Shown: positions 54,052-64,000 of the stretch, in pieces
How positions within the stretch are numbered: position 1 is the first letter of the stretch
Layout of the letters: each line of letters begins with the position of its first letter
NCBI GenBank assembly: GCA_964057225.1
Contig: OZ059897.1
Span: 19,468,001 to 19,532,000, forward strand
Reading direction: 5' to 3'
Length of the DNA: 64,000 nucleotides
DNA from: Auanema rhodensis
Lineage: Eukaryota; Nematoda; Chromadorea; Rhabditida; Rhabditidae
Made by a program: the position numbers and the translations under genes
Notes under the pieces: generated by a model
Databases searched by the model: none
Seen by the model: only the letters and a program-made list of their open reading frames with translations
Told to the model about the DNA's origin: nothing

Positions 54052-54403
54052 AAAAATTAGTTATGATCGTTTGAAAAATGATGCATTAGTGTATGTTGAG
54101 TTTCCATGTACACTCAACATTGCTTCCAAAAACATTTTGACAAAAATTTTTTCGAAAAATTTCAAAATAAATTTAGCAAAAAGTAGATGTTTTAAAATTC
54201 CATTTTTCAAGGCAAAGACGATGGACAATGTTATTCAACGAAAAAATTAATTCTTCAGGGTGAAAATCGAGGATATAAGTGTGAACTTATATCAGTTGAT
54301 ATCTCGGTGCTTTTTTAAGCTAGCGCAAATCTGATAACACAGATCGACGCAGCTTAAAAATCCGCATCGAATGCACTATACTACATTGAGAAAAACTTAA
54401 TAC
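54052..54403. repeat. 352-bp length-variant unit (M155), with relatives at 54,755, 57,564, 62,128 and 62,831
   Basis: All five 352-bp units (M155, M157, M165, M178, M180) have the same extra A (aaataaatttagc), a ttttaa tract, gtgctttttt and the gagaaaaactt linker. They descend from one founder. M155 and M178 also share ttttaaaattcc and so form a sub-pair. Confidence 0.9.
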
Positions 54404-54754
54404 AAAAATTAGTTATGATCGTTTGAAAAATGATGCATTAGTGTATGTTGAGTTTCCATGTACACTCAACATTGCTTCCAAAAACATTTTGACAAAAATT
54501 TTTTCGAAAAATTTCAAAATAATTTAGCAAAAAGTAGATGTTTTTAGATTCCATTTTTCAAGGCAAAGACGATAGACAATGTTATTCAACGAAAAAGTTA
54601 ATTCTTCAGGGTGAAAATCGAGGATATAAGTGTGAACTTATATCAGTTGATATCTCGGTGCATTTTTAAGCTAGCGCAAATCTGATAACACAGATCGACG
54701 CAGCTTAAAAATCCGCATCGAATGCACTATATTACATTGAGAAACACTTGATAC

Positions 54755-57563
54755 AAAAATTAGTTATGATCGTTTGAAAAATGATGCATTAGTGTATGTT
54801 GAGTTTCCATGTACACTCAACATTGCTTCCAAAAACATTTTGACAAAAATTTTTTCGAAAAATTTCAAAATAAATTTAGCAAAAAGTAGATGTTTTAAGA
54901 TTCCATTTTTCAAGGCAAAGACGATGGACAATGTTATTCAACGAAAAAATTAATTCTTCAGGGTGAAAATCGAGGATATAAGTGTGAACTTATATCAGTT
55001 GATATCTCGGTGCTTTTTTAAGCTAGCGCAAATCTGATAACACAGATCGACGCAGCTTAAAAATCCGCATCGAATGCACTATACTACATTGAGAAAAACT
55101 TAATACAAAAATTAGTTATGATCGTTTGAAAAATGATGCATTAGTGTATGTTGAGTTTCCATGTACACTCAACATTGCTTCCAAAAACATTTTGACAAAA
55201 ATTTTTTCGAAAAATTTCAAAATAATTTAGCAAAAAGTAGATGTTTTTAGATTCCATTTTTCAAGGCAAAGACGATGGACAATGTTATTCAAGGAAAAAG
55301 TTAATTCTTCAGGGTGAAAATCGAGGATATAAGTGTGAACTTATATCAGTTGATATCTCGGTGCATTTTTAAGCTAGCGCAAATCTGAAAACACAGATCG
55401 ACGCAGCTTAAAAATCCGCATCGAATGCACTATACTACATTGAGAAAAACTTAATACAAAAATTAGTTATGATCGTTTGAAAAATGATGCATTAGTGTAT
55501 GTTGAGTTTCCATGTACACTCAACATTGCTTCCAAAAACATTTTGACAAAAATTTTTTCGAAAAATTTCAAAATAATTTAGCAAAAAGTAGATGTTTTAA
55601 GATTCCATTTTTCAAGGCAAAGACGATGGACAATGTTATTCAACGAAAAAATTAATTCTTCAGGGTGAAAATCGAGGATATAAGTGTGAACTTATATCAG
55701 TTGATATCTCGGTGCATTTTTAAGCTAGCGCAAATCTGAAAACACAGATCGACGCAGCTTAAAAATCCGCATCGAATGCACTATACTACATTGAGAAAAA
55801 CTTAATACAAAAATTAGTTATGATCGTTTGAAAAATGATGCATTAGTGTATGTTGAGTTTCCATGTACACTCAACATTGCTTCCAAAAACATTTTGACAA
55901 AAATTTTTTCGAAAAATTTCAAAATAATTTAGCAAAAAGTAGATGTTTTTAGATTCCTTTTTTCAAGGCAAAGACGATGGACAATGTTATTCAACGAAAA
56001 AATTATTTCTTCAGGGTGAAAATCGAGGATATAAGTGTGAACTTATATCAGTTGATATCTCGGTGCATTTTTAAGCTAGCGCAAATCTGATAACACAGAT
56101 CGACGCAGCTTAAAAATCCGCATCGAATGCACTATATTACATTGAAAAACGCTTAATACAAGAATTAGTTATGATCGTTTGAAAAATGATGCATTAGTGT
56201 ATGTTGAGTTTCCATGTACACTCAACATTGCTTCCAAAAACATTTTGACAAAAATTTTTTCGAAAAATTTCAAAATAATTTAGCAAAAAGTAGATGTTTT
56301 TAGATTCCTTTTTTCAAGGCAAAGACGATGGACAATGTTATTCAACGAGAAAATTAATTCTTCAGGGTGAAAATCGAGGATATAAGTGTGAACTTATATC
56401 AGTTGATATCTCGGTGCATTTTTAAGCTAGCGCAAATCTGATAACACAGATCGACGCAGCTTAAAAATCCGCATCGAATGCACTATACTACATTGAGAAA
56501 AGCTTAATACAAAAATTAGTTATGATCGTTAGAAAAATGATGCATTAGTGTATGTTGAGTTTCCATGTACACTCAACATTGCTTCCAAAAACATTTTGAC
56601 AAAAATTTTTTCGAAAAATTTCAAAATAATTTAGCAAAAAGTAGATGTTTTTAGATTCCTTTTTTCAAGGCAAAGACGATGGACAATGTTATTCAACGAG
56701 AAAATTAATTCTTCAGGGTGAAAATCGAGGATATAAGTGTGAACTTATATCAGTTGATATCTCGGTGCATTTTTAAGCTAGCGCAAATCTGATAACACAG
56801 ATCGACGCAGCTTAAAAATCCGCATCGAATGCACTATACTACATTGAGAAAAGCTTAATACAAAAATTAGTTATGATCGTTAGAAAAATGATGCATTAGT
56901 GTATGTTGAGTTTCCATGTACACTCAACATTGCTTCCAAAAACATTTTGACAAAAATTTTTTCGAAAAATTTCAAAATAATTTAGCAAAAAGTAGATGTT
57001 TTTAGATTCCTTTTTTCAAGGCAAAGACGATGGACAATGTTATTCAACGAGAAAATTAATTCTTCAGGGTGAAAATTGAGGATATAAGTGTGAACTTATA
57101 TCAGTTGATATCTCGGTGCATTTTTAAGCTAGCGCAAATCTGATAACACAGATCGACGCAGCTTAAAAATCCGCATCGAATGCACTATACTACATTGAGA
57201 AAAGCTTAATACAAAAATTAGTTATGATCGTTAGAAAAATGATGCATTAGTGTATGTTGAGTTTCCATGTACACTCAACATTGCTTCCAAAAACATTTTG
57301 ACAAAAATTTTTTCGAAAAATTTCAAAATAATTTAGCAAAAAGTAGATGTTTTTAGATTCCTTTTTTCAAGGCAAAGACGATGGACAATGTTATTCAACG
57401 AGAAAATTAATTCTTCAGGGTGAAAATCGAGGATATAAGTGTGAACTTATATCAGTTGATATCTCGGTGCATTTTTAAGCTAGCGCAAATCTGATAACAC
57501 AGATCGACGCAGCTTAAAAATCCGCATCGAATGCACTATATTACATTGAGAAACACTTGATAC
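54755..57563. repeat. eight-unit repeat, copy 1 (M157-M164)
   Basis: The order is a 352-bp ttttaag unit with gtgctttttt; a caaggaaaaag unit with ctgaaaac; a ttttaag unit with ctgaaaac; attatttc; caagaatt; then D units with cgagaaaatt. M163 has aaattgagg. M164 ends in ctatatta and gagaaacacttgat, which leads into the next 352-bp unit. Confidence 0.87.
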
Positions 57564-60500
57564 AAAAATTAGTTATGATCGTTTGAAAAATGATGCATTA
57601 GTGTATGTTGAGTTTCCATGTACACTCAACATTGCTTCCAAAAACATTTTGACAAAAATTTTTTCGAAAAATTTCAAAATAAATTTAGCAAAAAGTAGAT
57701 GTTTTAAGATTCCATTTTTCAAGGCAAAGACGATGGACAATGTTATTCAACGAAAAAATTAATTCTTCAGGGTGAAAATCGAGGATATAAGTGTGAACTT
57801 ATATCAGTTGATATCTCGGTGCTTTTTTAAGCTAGCGCAAATCTGATAACACAGATCGACGCAGCTTAAAAATCCGCATCGAATGCACTATACTACATTG
57901 AGAAAAACTTAATACAAAAATTAGTTATGATCGTTTGAAAAATGATGCATTAGTGTATGTTGAGTTTCCATGTACACTCAACATTGCTTCCAAAAACATT
58001 TTGACAAAAATTTTTTCGAAAAATTTCAAAATAATTTAGCAAAAAGTAGATGTTTTTAGATTCCATTTTTCAAGGCAAAGACGATGGACAATGTTATTCA
58101 AGGAAAAAGTTAATTCTTCAGGGTGAAAATCGAGGATATAAGTGTGAACTTATATCAGTTGATATCTCGGTGCATTTTTAAGCTAGCGCAAATCTGAAAA
58201 CACAGATCGACGCAGCTTAAAAATCCGCATCGAATGCACTATACTACATTGAGAAAAACTTAATACAAAAATTAGTTATGATCGTTTGAAAAATGATGCA
58301 TTAGTGTATGTTGAGTTTCCATGTACACTCAACATTGCTTCCAAAAACATTTTGACAAAAATTTTTTCGAAAAATTTCAAAATAATTTAGCAAAAAGTAG
58401 ATGTTTTAAGATTCCATTTTTCAAGGCAAAGACGATGGACAATGTTATTCAACGAAAAAATTAATTCTTCAGGGTGAAAATCGAGGATATAAGTGTGAAC
58501 TTATATCAGTTGATATCTCGGTGCATTTTTAAGCTAGCGCAAATCTGAAAACACAGATCGACGCAGCTTAAAAATCCGCATCGAATGCACTATACTACAT
58601 TGAGAAAAACTTAATACAAAAATTAGTTATGATCGTTTGAAAAATGATGCATTAGTGTATGTTGAGTTTCCATGTACACTCAACATTGCTTCCAAAAACA
58701 TTTTGACAAAAATTTTTTCGAAAAATTTCAAAATAATTTAGCAAAAAGTAGATGTTTTTAGATTCCTTTTTTCAAGGCAAAGACGATGGACAATGTTATT
58801 CAACGAAAAAATTATTTCTTCAGGGTGAAAATCGAGGATATAAGTGTGAACTTATATCAGTTGATATCTCGGTGCATTTTTAAGCTAGCGCAAATCTGAT
58901 AACACAGATCGACGCAGCTTAAAAATCCGCATCGAATGCACTATATTACATTGAAAAACGCTTAATACAAGAATTAGTTATGATCGTTTGAAAAATGATG
59001 CATTAGTGTATGTTGAGTTTCCATGTACACTCAACATTGCTTCCAAAAACATTTTGACAAAAATTTTTTCGAAAAATTTCAAAATAATTTAGCAAAAAGT
59101 AGATGTTTTTAGATTCCTTTTTTCAAGGCAAAGACGATGGACAATGTTATTCAACGAGAAAATTAATTCTTCAGGGTGAAAATCGAGGATATAAGTGTGA
59201 ACTTATATCAGTTGATATCTCGGTGCATTTTTAAGCTAGCGCAAATCTGATAACACAGATCGACGCAGCTTAAAAATCCGCATCGAATGCACTATACTAC
59301 ATTGAGAAAAGCTTAATACAAAAATTAGTTATGATCGTTAGAAAAATGATGCATTAGTGTATGTTGAGTTTCCATGTACACTCAACATTGCTTCCAAAAA
59401 CATTTTGACAAAAATTTTTTCGAAAAATTTCAAAATAATTTAGCAAAAAGTAGATGTTTTTAGATTCCTTTTTTCAAGGCAAAGACGATGGACAATGTTA
59501 TTCAACGAGAAAATTAATTCTTCAGGGTGAAAATCGAGGATATAAGTGTGAACTTATATCAGTTGATATCTCGGTGCATTTTTAAGCTAGCGCAAATCTG
59601 ATAACACAGATCGACGCAGCTTAAAAATCCGCATCGAATGCACTATACTACATTGAGAAAAGCTTAATACAAAAATTAGTTATGATCGTTAGAAAAATGA
59701 TGCATTAGTGTATGTTGAGTTTCCATGTACACTCAACATTGCTTCCAAAAACATTTTGACAAAAATTTTTTCGAAAAATTTCAAAATAATTTAGCAAAAA
59801 GTAGATGTTTTTAGATTCCTTTTTTCAAGGCAAAGACGATGGACAATGTTATTCAACGAGAAAATTAATTCTTCAGGGTGAAAATCGAGGATATAAGTGT
59901 GAACTTATATCAGTTGATATCTCGGTGCATTTTTAAGCTAGCGCAAATCTGATAACACAGATCGACGCAGCTTAAAAATCCGCATCGAATGCACTATACT
60001 ACATTGAGAAAAGCTTAATACAAAAATTAGTTATGATCGTTAGAAAAATGATGCATTAGTGTATGTTGAGTTTCCATGTACACTCAACATTGCTTCCAAA
60101 AACATTTTGACAAAAATTTTTTCGAAAAATTTCAAAATAATTTAGCAAAAAGTAGATGTTTTTAGATTCCTTTTTTCAAGGCAAAGACGATGGACAATGT
60201 TATTCAACGAGAAAATTAATTCTTCAGGGTGAAAATTGAGGATATAAGTGTGAACTTATATCAGTTGATATCTCGGTGCATTTTTAAGCTAGCGCAAATC
60301 TGATAACACAGATCGACGCAGCTTAAAAATCCGCATCGAATGCACTATACTACATTGAGAAAAGCTTAATACAAAAATTAGTTATGATCGTTAGAAAAAT
60401 GATGCATTAGTGTATGTTGAGTTTCCATGTACACTCAACATTGCTTCCAAAAACATTTTGACAAAAATTTTTTCGAAAAATTTCAAAATAATTTAGCAAA

Positions 60501-60723
60501 AAGTAGATGTTTTTAGATTCCTTTTTTCAAGGCAAAGACGATGGACAATGTTATTCAACGAGAAAATTAATTCTTCAGGGTGAAAATCGAGGATATAAGT
60601 GTGAACTTATATCAGTTGATATCTCGGTGCATTTTTAAGCTAGCGCAAATCTGATAACACAGATCGACGCAGCTTAAAAATCCGCATCGAATGCACTATA
60701 CTACATTGAGAAAAGCTTAATAC
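57564..60723. repeat. nine-unit repeat, copy 2 (M165-M173)
   Basis: M165-M170 match M157-M162 at 2,809 bp (eight units plus the extra base of the 352-bp unit). The aaattgagg marker sits one unit later (M172 against M163), so one cgagaaaatt D unit was gained or lost. A third occurrence of the opening trio begins at 62,831 (M180-M182). Confidence 0.87.
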
Positions 60724-61074
60724 AAAAATTAGTTATGATCGTTAGAAAAATGATGCATTAGTGTATGTTGAGTTTCCATGTACACTCAACATTGCTTCCA
60801 AAAACATTTTGACAAAAATTTTTTCGAAAAATTTCAAAATAATTTAGCGAAAAGTAGATGTTTTTAGATTCCTTTTTTCAAGGCAAAGACGATAGACAAT
60901 GTTATTCAACGAAAAAGTTAATTCTTCAGGGTGAACATCGAGGATATAAGTGTGAACTTATATCAGTTGATATCTCGGTGCATTTTTAAGCTAGCGCAAA
61001 TCTGATAACACAGATCGACGCAGCTTAAAAATCCGCATCGAATGCACTATACTACATTGAGAAAAGCTTAATAC
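59671..61074. repeat. copy of 48,085-49,488 (M171-M174 match M138-M141)
   Basis: Both blocks end in a unit with gcgaaaag, gatagac and the otherwise unique gtgaacatcg change (M141, M174), preceded two units earlier by aaattgagg (M139, M172). The offset is 11,586 bp, equal to 33 units plus the three 352-bp units between. M139 alone has ttcttttttt. Confidence 0.8.
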
Positions 61075-61425
61075 AAAAATTAGTTATGATCGTTAGAAAA
61101 ATGATGCATTAGTGTATGTTGAGTTTCCATGTACACTCAACATTGCTTCCAAAAACATTTTGACAAAAATTTTTTCGAAAAATTTCAAAATAATTTAGCA
61201 AAAAGTAGATGTTTTTAGATTCCTTTTTTCAAGGCAAAGACGATGGACAATGTTATTCAACGAAAAAATTATTTCTTCAGGGTGAAAATCGAGGATATAA
61301 GTGTGAACTTATATCAGTTGATATCTCGGTGCATTTTTAAGCTAGCGCAAATCTGATAACACAGATCGACGCAGCTTAAAAATCCGCATCGAATGCACTA
61401 TATTACATTGAAAAACGCTTAATAC

Positions 61426-64000
61426 AAGAATTAGTTATGATCGTTTGAAAAATGATGCATTAGTGTATGTTGAGTTTCCATGTACACTCAACATTGCTTC
61501 CAAAAACATTTTGACCAAAATTTTTTCGAAAAATTTCAAAATAATTTAGCAAAAAGTAGATGTTTTTAGATTCCTTTTTTCAAGGCAAAGACGATGGACA
61601 ATGTTATTCAACGAGAAAATTAATTCTTCAGGGTGAAAATCGAGGATATAAGTGTGAACTTATATCAGTTGATATCTCGGTGCATTTTTAAGCTAGCGCA
61701 AATCTGATAACACAGATCGACGCAGCTTAAAAATCCGCATCGAATGCACTATACTACATTGAGAAAAGCTTAATACAAAAATTAGTTATGATCGTTAGAA
61801 AAATGATGCATTAGTGTATGTTGAGTTTCCATGTACACTCAACATTGCTTCCAAAAACATTTTGACAAAAATTTTTTCGAAAAATTTCAAAATAATTTAC
61901 CAAAAAGTAGATGTTTTTAGATTCCATTTTTCAAGGCAAAGACGATAGACAATGTTATTCAACGAAAAAGTTAATTCTTCAGGGTGAAAATCGAGGATAT
62001 AAGTGTGAACTTATATCAGTTGATATCTCGGTGCATTTTTAAGCTAGCGCAAATCTGATAACACAGATCGACGCAGCTTAAAAATCCGCATCGAATGCAC
62101 TATATTACATTGAGAAACACTTGATACAAAAATTAGTTATGATCGTTTGAAAAATGATGCATTAGTGTATGTTGAGTTTCCATGTACACTCAACATTGCT
62201 TCCAAAAACATTTTGACAAAAATTTTTTCGAAAAATTTCAAAATAAATTTAGCAAAAAGTAGATGTTTTAAAATTCCATTTTTCAAGGCAAAGACGATGG
62301 ACAATGTTATTCAACGAAAAAATTAATTCTTCAGGGTGAAAATCGAGGATATAAGTGTGAACTTATATCAGTTGATATCTCGGTGCTTTTTTAAGCTAGC
62401 GCAAATCTGATAACACAGATCGACGCAGCTTAAAAATCCGCATCGAATGCACTATACTACATTGAGAAAAACTTAATACAAAAATTAGTTATGATCGTTT
62501 GAAAAATGATGCATTAGTGTATGTTGAGTTTCCATGTACACTCAACATTGCTTCCAAAAACATTTTGACAAAAATTTTTTCGAAAAATTTCAAAATAATT
62601 TAGCAAAAAGTAGATGTTTTTAGATTCCATTTTTCAAGGCAAAGACGATAGACAATGTTATTCAACGAAAAAGTTAATTCTTCAGGGTGAAAATCGAGGA
62701 TATAAGTGTGAACTTATATCAGTTGATATCTCGGTGCATTTTTAAGCTAGCGCAAATCTGATAACACAGATCGACGCAGCTTAAAAATCCGCATCGAATG
62801 CACTATATTACATTGAGAAACACTTGATACAAAAATTAGTTATGATCGTTTGAAAAATGATGCATTAGTGTATGTTGAGTTTCCATGTACACTCAACATT
62901 GCTTCCAAAAACATTTTGACAAAAATTTTTTCGAAAAATTTCAAAATAAATTTAGCAAAAAGTAGATGTTTTAAGATTCCATTTTTCAAGGCAAAGACGA
63001 TGGACAATGTTATTCAACGAAAAAATTAATTCTTCAGGGTGAAAATCGAGGATATAAGTGTGAACTTATATCAGTTGATATCTCGGTGCTTTTTTAAGCT
63101 AGCGCAAATCTGATAACACAGATCGACGCAGCTTAAAAATCCGCATCGAATGCACTATACTACATTGAGAAAAACTTAATACAAAAATTAGTTATGATCG
63201 TTTGAAAAATGATGCATTAGTGTATGTTGAGTTTCCATGTACACTCAACATTGCTTCCAAAAACATTTTGACAAAAATTTTTTCGAAAAATTTCAAAATA
63301 ATTTAGCAAAAAGTAGATGTTTTTAGATTCCATTTTTCAAGGCAAAGACGATGGACAATGTTATTCAAGGAAAAAGTTAATTCTTCAGGGTGAAAATCGA
63401 GGATATAAGTGTGAACTTATATCAGTTGATATCTCGGTGCATTTTTAAGCTAGCGCAAATCTGAAAACACAGATCGACGCAGCTTAAAAATCCGCATCGA
63501 ATGCACTATACTACATTGAGAAAAACTTAATACAAAAATTAGTTATGATCGTTTGAAAAATGATGCATTAGTGTATGTTGAGTTTCCATGTACACTCAAC
63601 ATTGCTTCCAAAAACATTTTGACAAAAATTTTTTCGAAAAATTTCAAAATAATTTAGCAAAAAGTAGATGTTTTAAGATTCCATTTTTCAAGGCAAAGAC
63701 GATGGACAATGTTATTCAACGAAAAAATTAATTCTTCAGGGTGAAAATCGAGGATATAAGTGTGAACTTATATCAGTTGATATCTCGGTGCATTTTTAAG
63801 CTAGCGCAAATCTGAAAACACAGATCGACGCAGCTTAAAAATCCGCATCGAATGCACTATACTACATTGAGAAAAACTTAATACAAAAATTAGTTATGAT
63901 CGTTTGAAAAATGATGCATTAGTGTATGTTGAGTTTCCATGTACACTCAACATTGCTTCCAAAAACATTTTGACAAAAATTTTTTCGAAAAATTTCAAAA
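61426..64000. repeat. 23-unit-offset copy of 53,350-56,159 (M176-M182)
   Basis: M176-M182 match M153-M159 in order: caagaatt with ttgaccaaaa; cgttaga with taccaaaaag; a 352-bp unit with ttttaaaattcc; gatagac with aaaagtt; a 352-bp unit with ttttaagattcc; caaggaaaaag with ctgaaaac; ttttaag with ctgaaaac. The M155-to-M178 offset is 8,076 bp, that is 23 x 351 plus the three 352-bp units between them. The copy runs off the right edge. Confidence 0.87.
63885..64000. repeat. partial satellite unit at the right edge (M183)
   Basis: The first 116 bases of a further unit, ending within the A/T-tract region; it has tttga and ttcgaaaaa, with no class-defining change visible. The array continues beyond the window. 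Confidence 0.97.

Larger units (their letters stand above)
1..64000. repeat. 351-bp satellite DNA array, head-to-tail, 182 complete units plus a partial
   Basis: The same unit recurs from the first base to the last, always in the same orientation. Of the 182 complete units, 174 are 351 bp, three are 350 bp and five are 352 bp, which accounts exactly for the last unit start at 63,885. Units differ from one another by a handful of substitutions, mostly at shared diagnostic sites. No unique sequence, transposon, inversion or microsatellite breaks the array, and neither array edge lies in the window. The length is about two nucleosome repeats, a common size for centromeric or pericentromeric satellites; that location is inference. 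All six frames contain stops within the unit, so the array is not coding. I do not recognise the family. Confidence 0.99.
42118..64000. repeat. right domain: attatttc / caagaatt / cgttaga units
   Basis: Three unit classes dominate. One has ttcctttttt, attatttc and ctatatta. The second (E) begins caagaatt and has cgagaaaatt. The third (D) has cgttaga near its start, with either taccaaaaag, gatagac and cgaaaaagtt, or cgagaaaatt. Of 31 D units in the window 28 lie here, and 11 of 13 E units. From 54,052 on, ttttaag units reappear with extra markers (ataaatttagc, gtgctttttt, gagaaaaactt), so class B has a second, diverged lineage at the right end. Confidence 0.85.

Noticed and set aside
1-64000. 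Possible giant open reading frame, because 351 is divisible by three
   Set aside because: I translated the unit in all six frames by hand and each contains several stops. The longest open stretch is about 50 codons, so a repeat protein is excluded.
1-64000. CRISPR array
   Set aside because: The whole 351-bp unit repeats without unique spacers and no cas-like gene is present.
1-64000. Telomeric or subtelomeric repeat
   Set aside because: No tandem short telomere-type motif (such as TTAGG runs) occurs; isolated ttag words belong to the 351-bp unit.

Overview
The whole 64,000-base window is one uninterrupted satellite DNA array. It holds a single AT-rich unit of 351 bp (about 31% G+C in the reference copy), repeated head to tail in one orientation. 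I count 182 complete units plus a 116-bp partial unit at the right edge; the phase I use starts at position 1 with aaaaattagttatg. I see no gene, RNA gene, transposon, inversion, microsatellite or unique sequence. All six reading frames carry stop codons inside the unit, so nothing stays open for more than about 50 codons.

The organism is a eukaryote, because a long homogeneous satellite of roughly two-nucleosome length typifies centromeric or other constitutive heterochromatin. The unit has 11 CpG sites against about 8.4 expected from its base composition, and nearly all copies keep them. That argues against a heavily CpG-methylated germline (vertebrate or plant) and fits an insect or other invertebrate. 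I do not recognise the satellite family, so species and chromosomal position are inference only.

Layout by variant content. Left (about 1-22,500): mixture of a diverged class A (ttcggaaaa, gtaaatg, taaattcc; 19 units, all before 20,358), a ttttaag class (B) and consensus-like units, ordered into a 25/26-unit higher-order repeat. Middle (about 22,500-42,100): consensus-like units mixed with class C units (gcgaaaag plus ttcgattttt), carrying 6-, 9-, 5- and 4-unit duplications. Right (about 42,100-64,000): a three-unit grammar of attatttc units, caagaatt/cgagaaaatt units (E) and cgttaga units (D). It is overlaid near the end by an 8/9-unit repeat with 352-bp members and by a 23-unit-offset duplication.

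Units begin at 1, 352, 703, 1054, 1405; then every 351 from 1755 to 39312; every 351 from 39662 to 40715; every 351 from 41065 to 54052; 54404; 54755; every 351 from 55107 to 57564; every 351 from 57916 to 62128; 62480; 62831; 63183; 63534; 63885. Unit numbers (M1 to M183) follow this list.

Within the unit, variation clusters at about 102-212 and in the last 27 bases. Two blocks, about 1-101 and 213-324, are far more constant and hold most of the dyad symmetry: a 9-bp stem at 42-69, a 9-bp stem with a GTGA loop at 220-241, and a 70-bp compound dyad at 255-324. The most informative content is the nested record of unequal exchange and the conserved dyads, not any coding system. All unit comparisons were made by eye from diagnostic bases, not by alignment.
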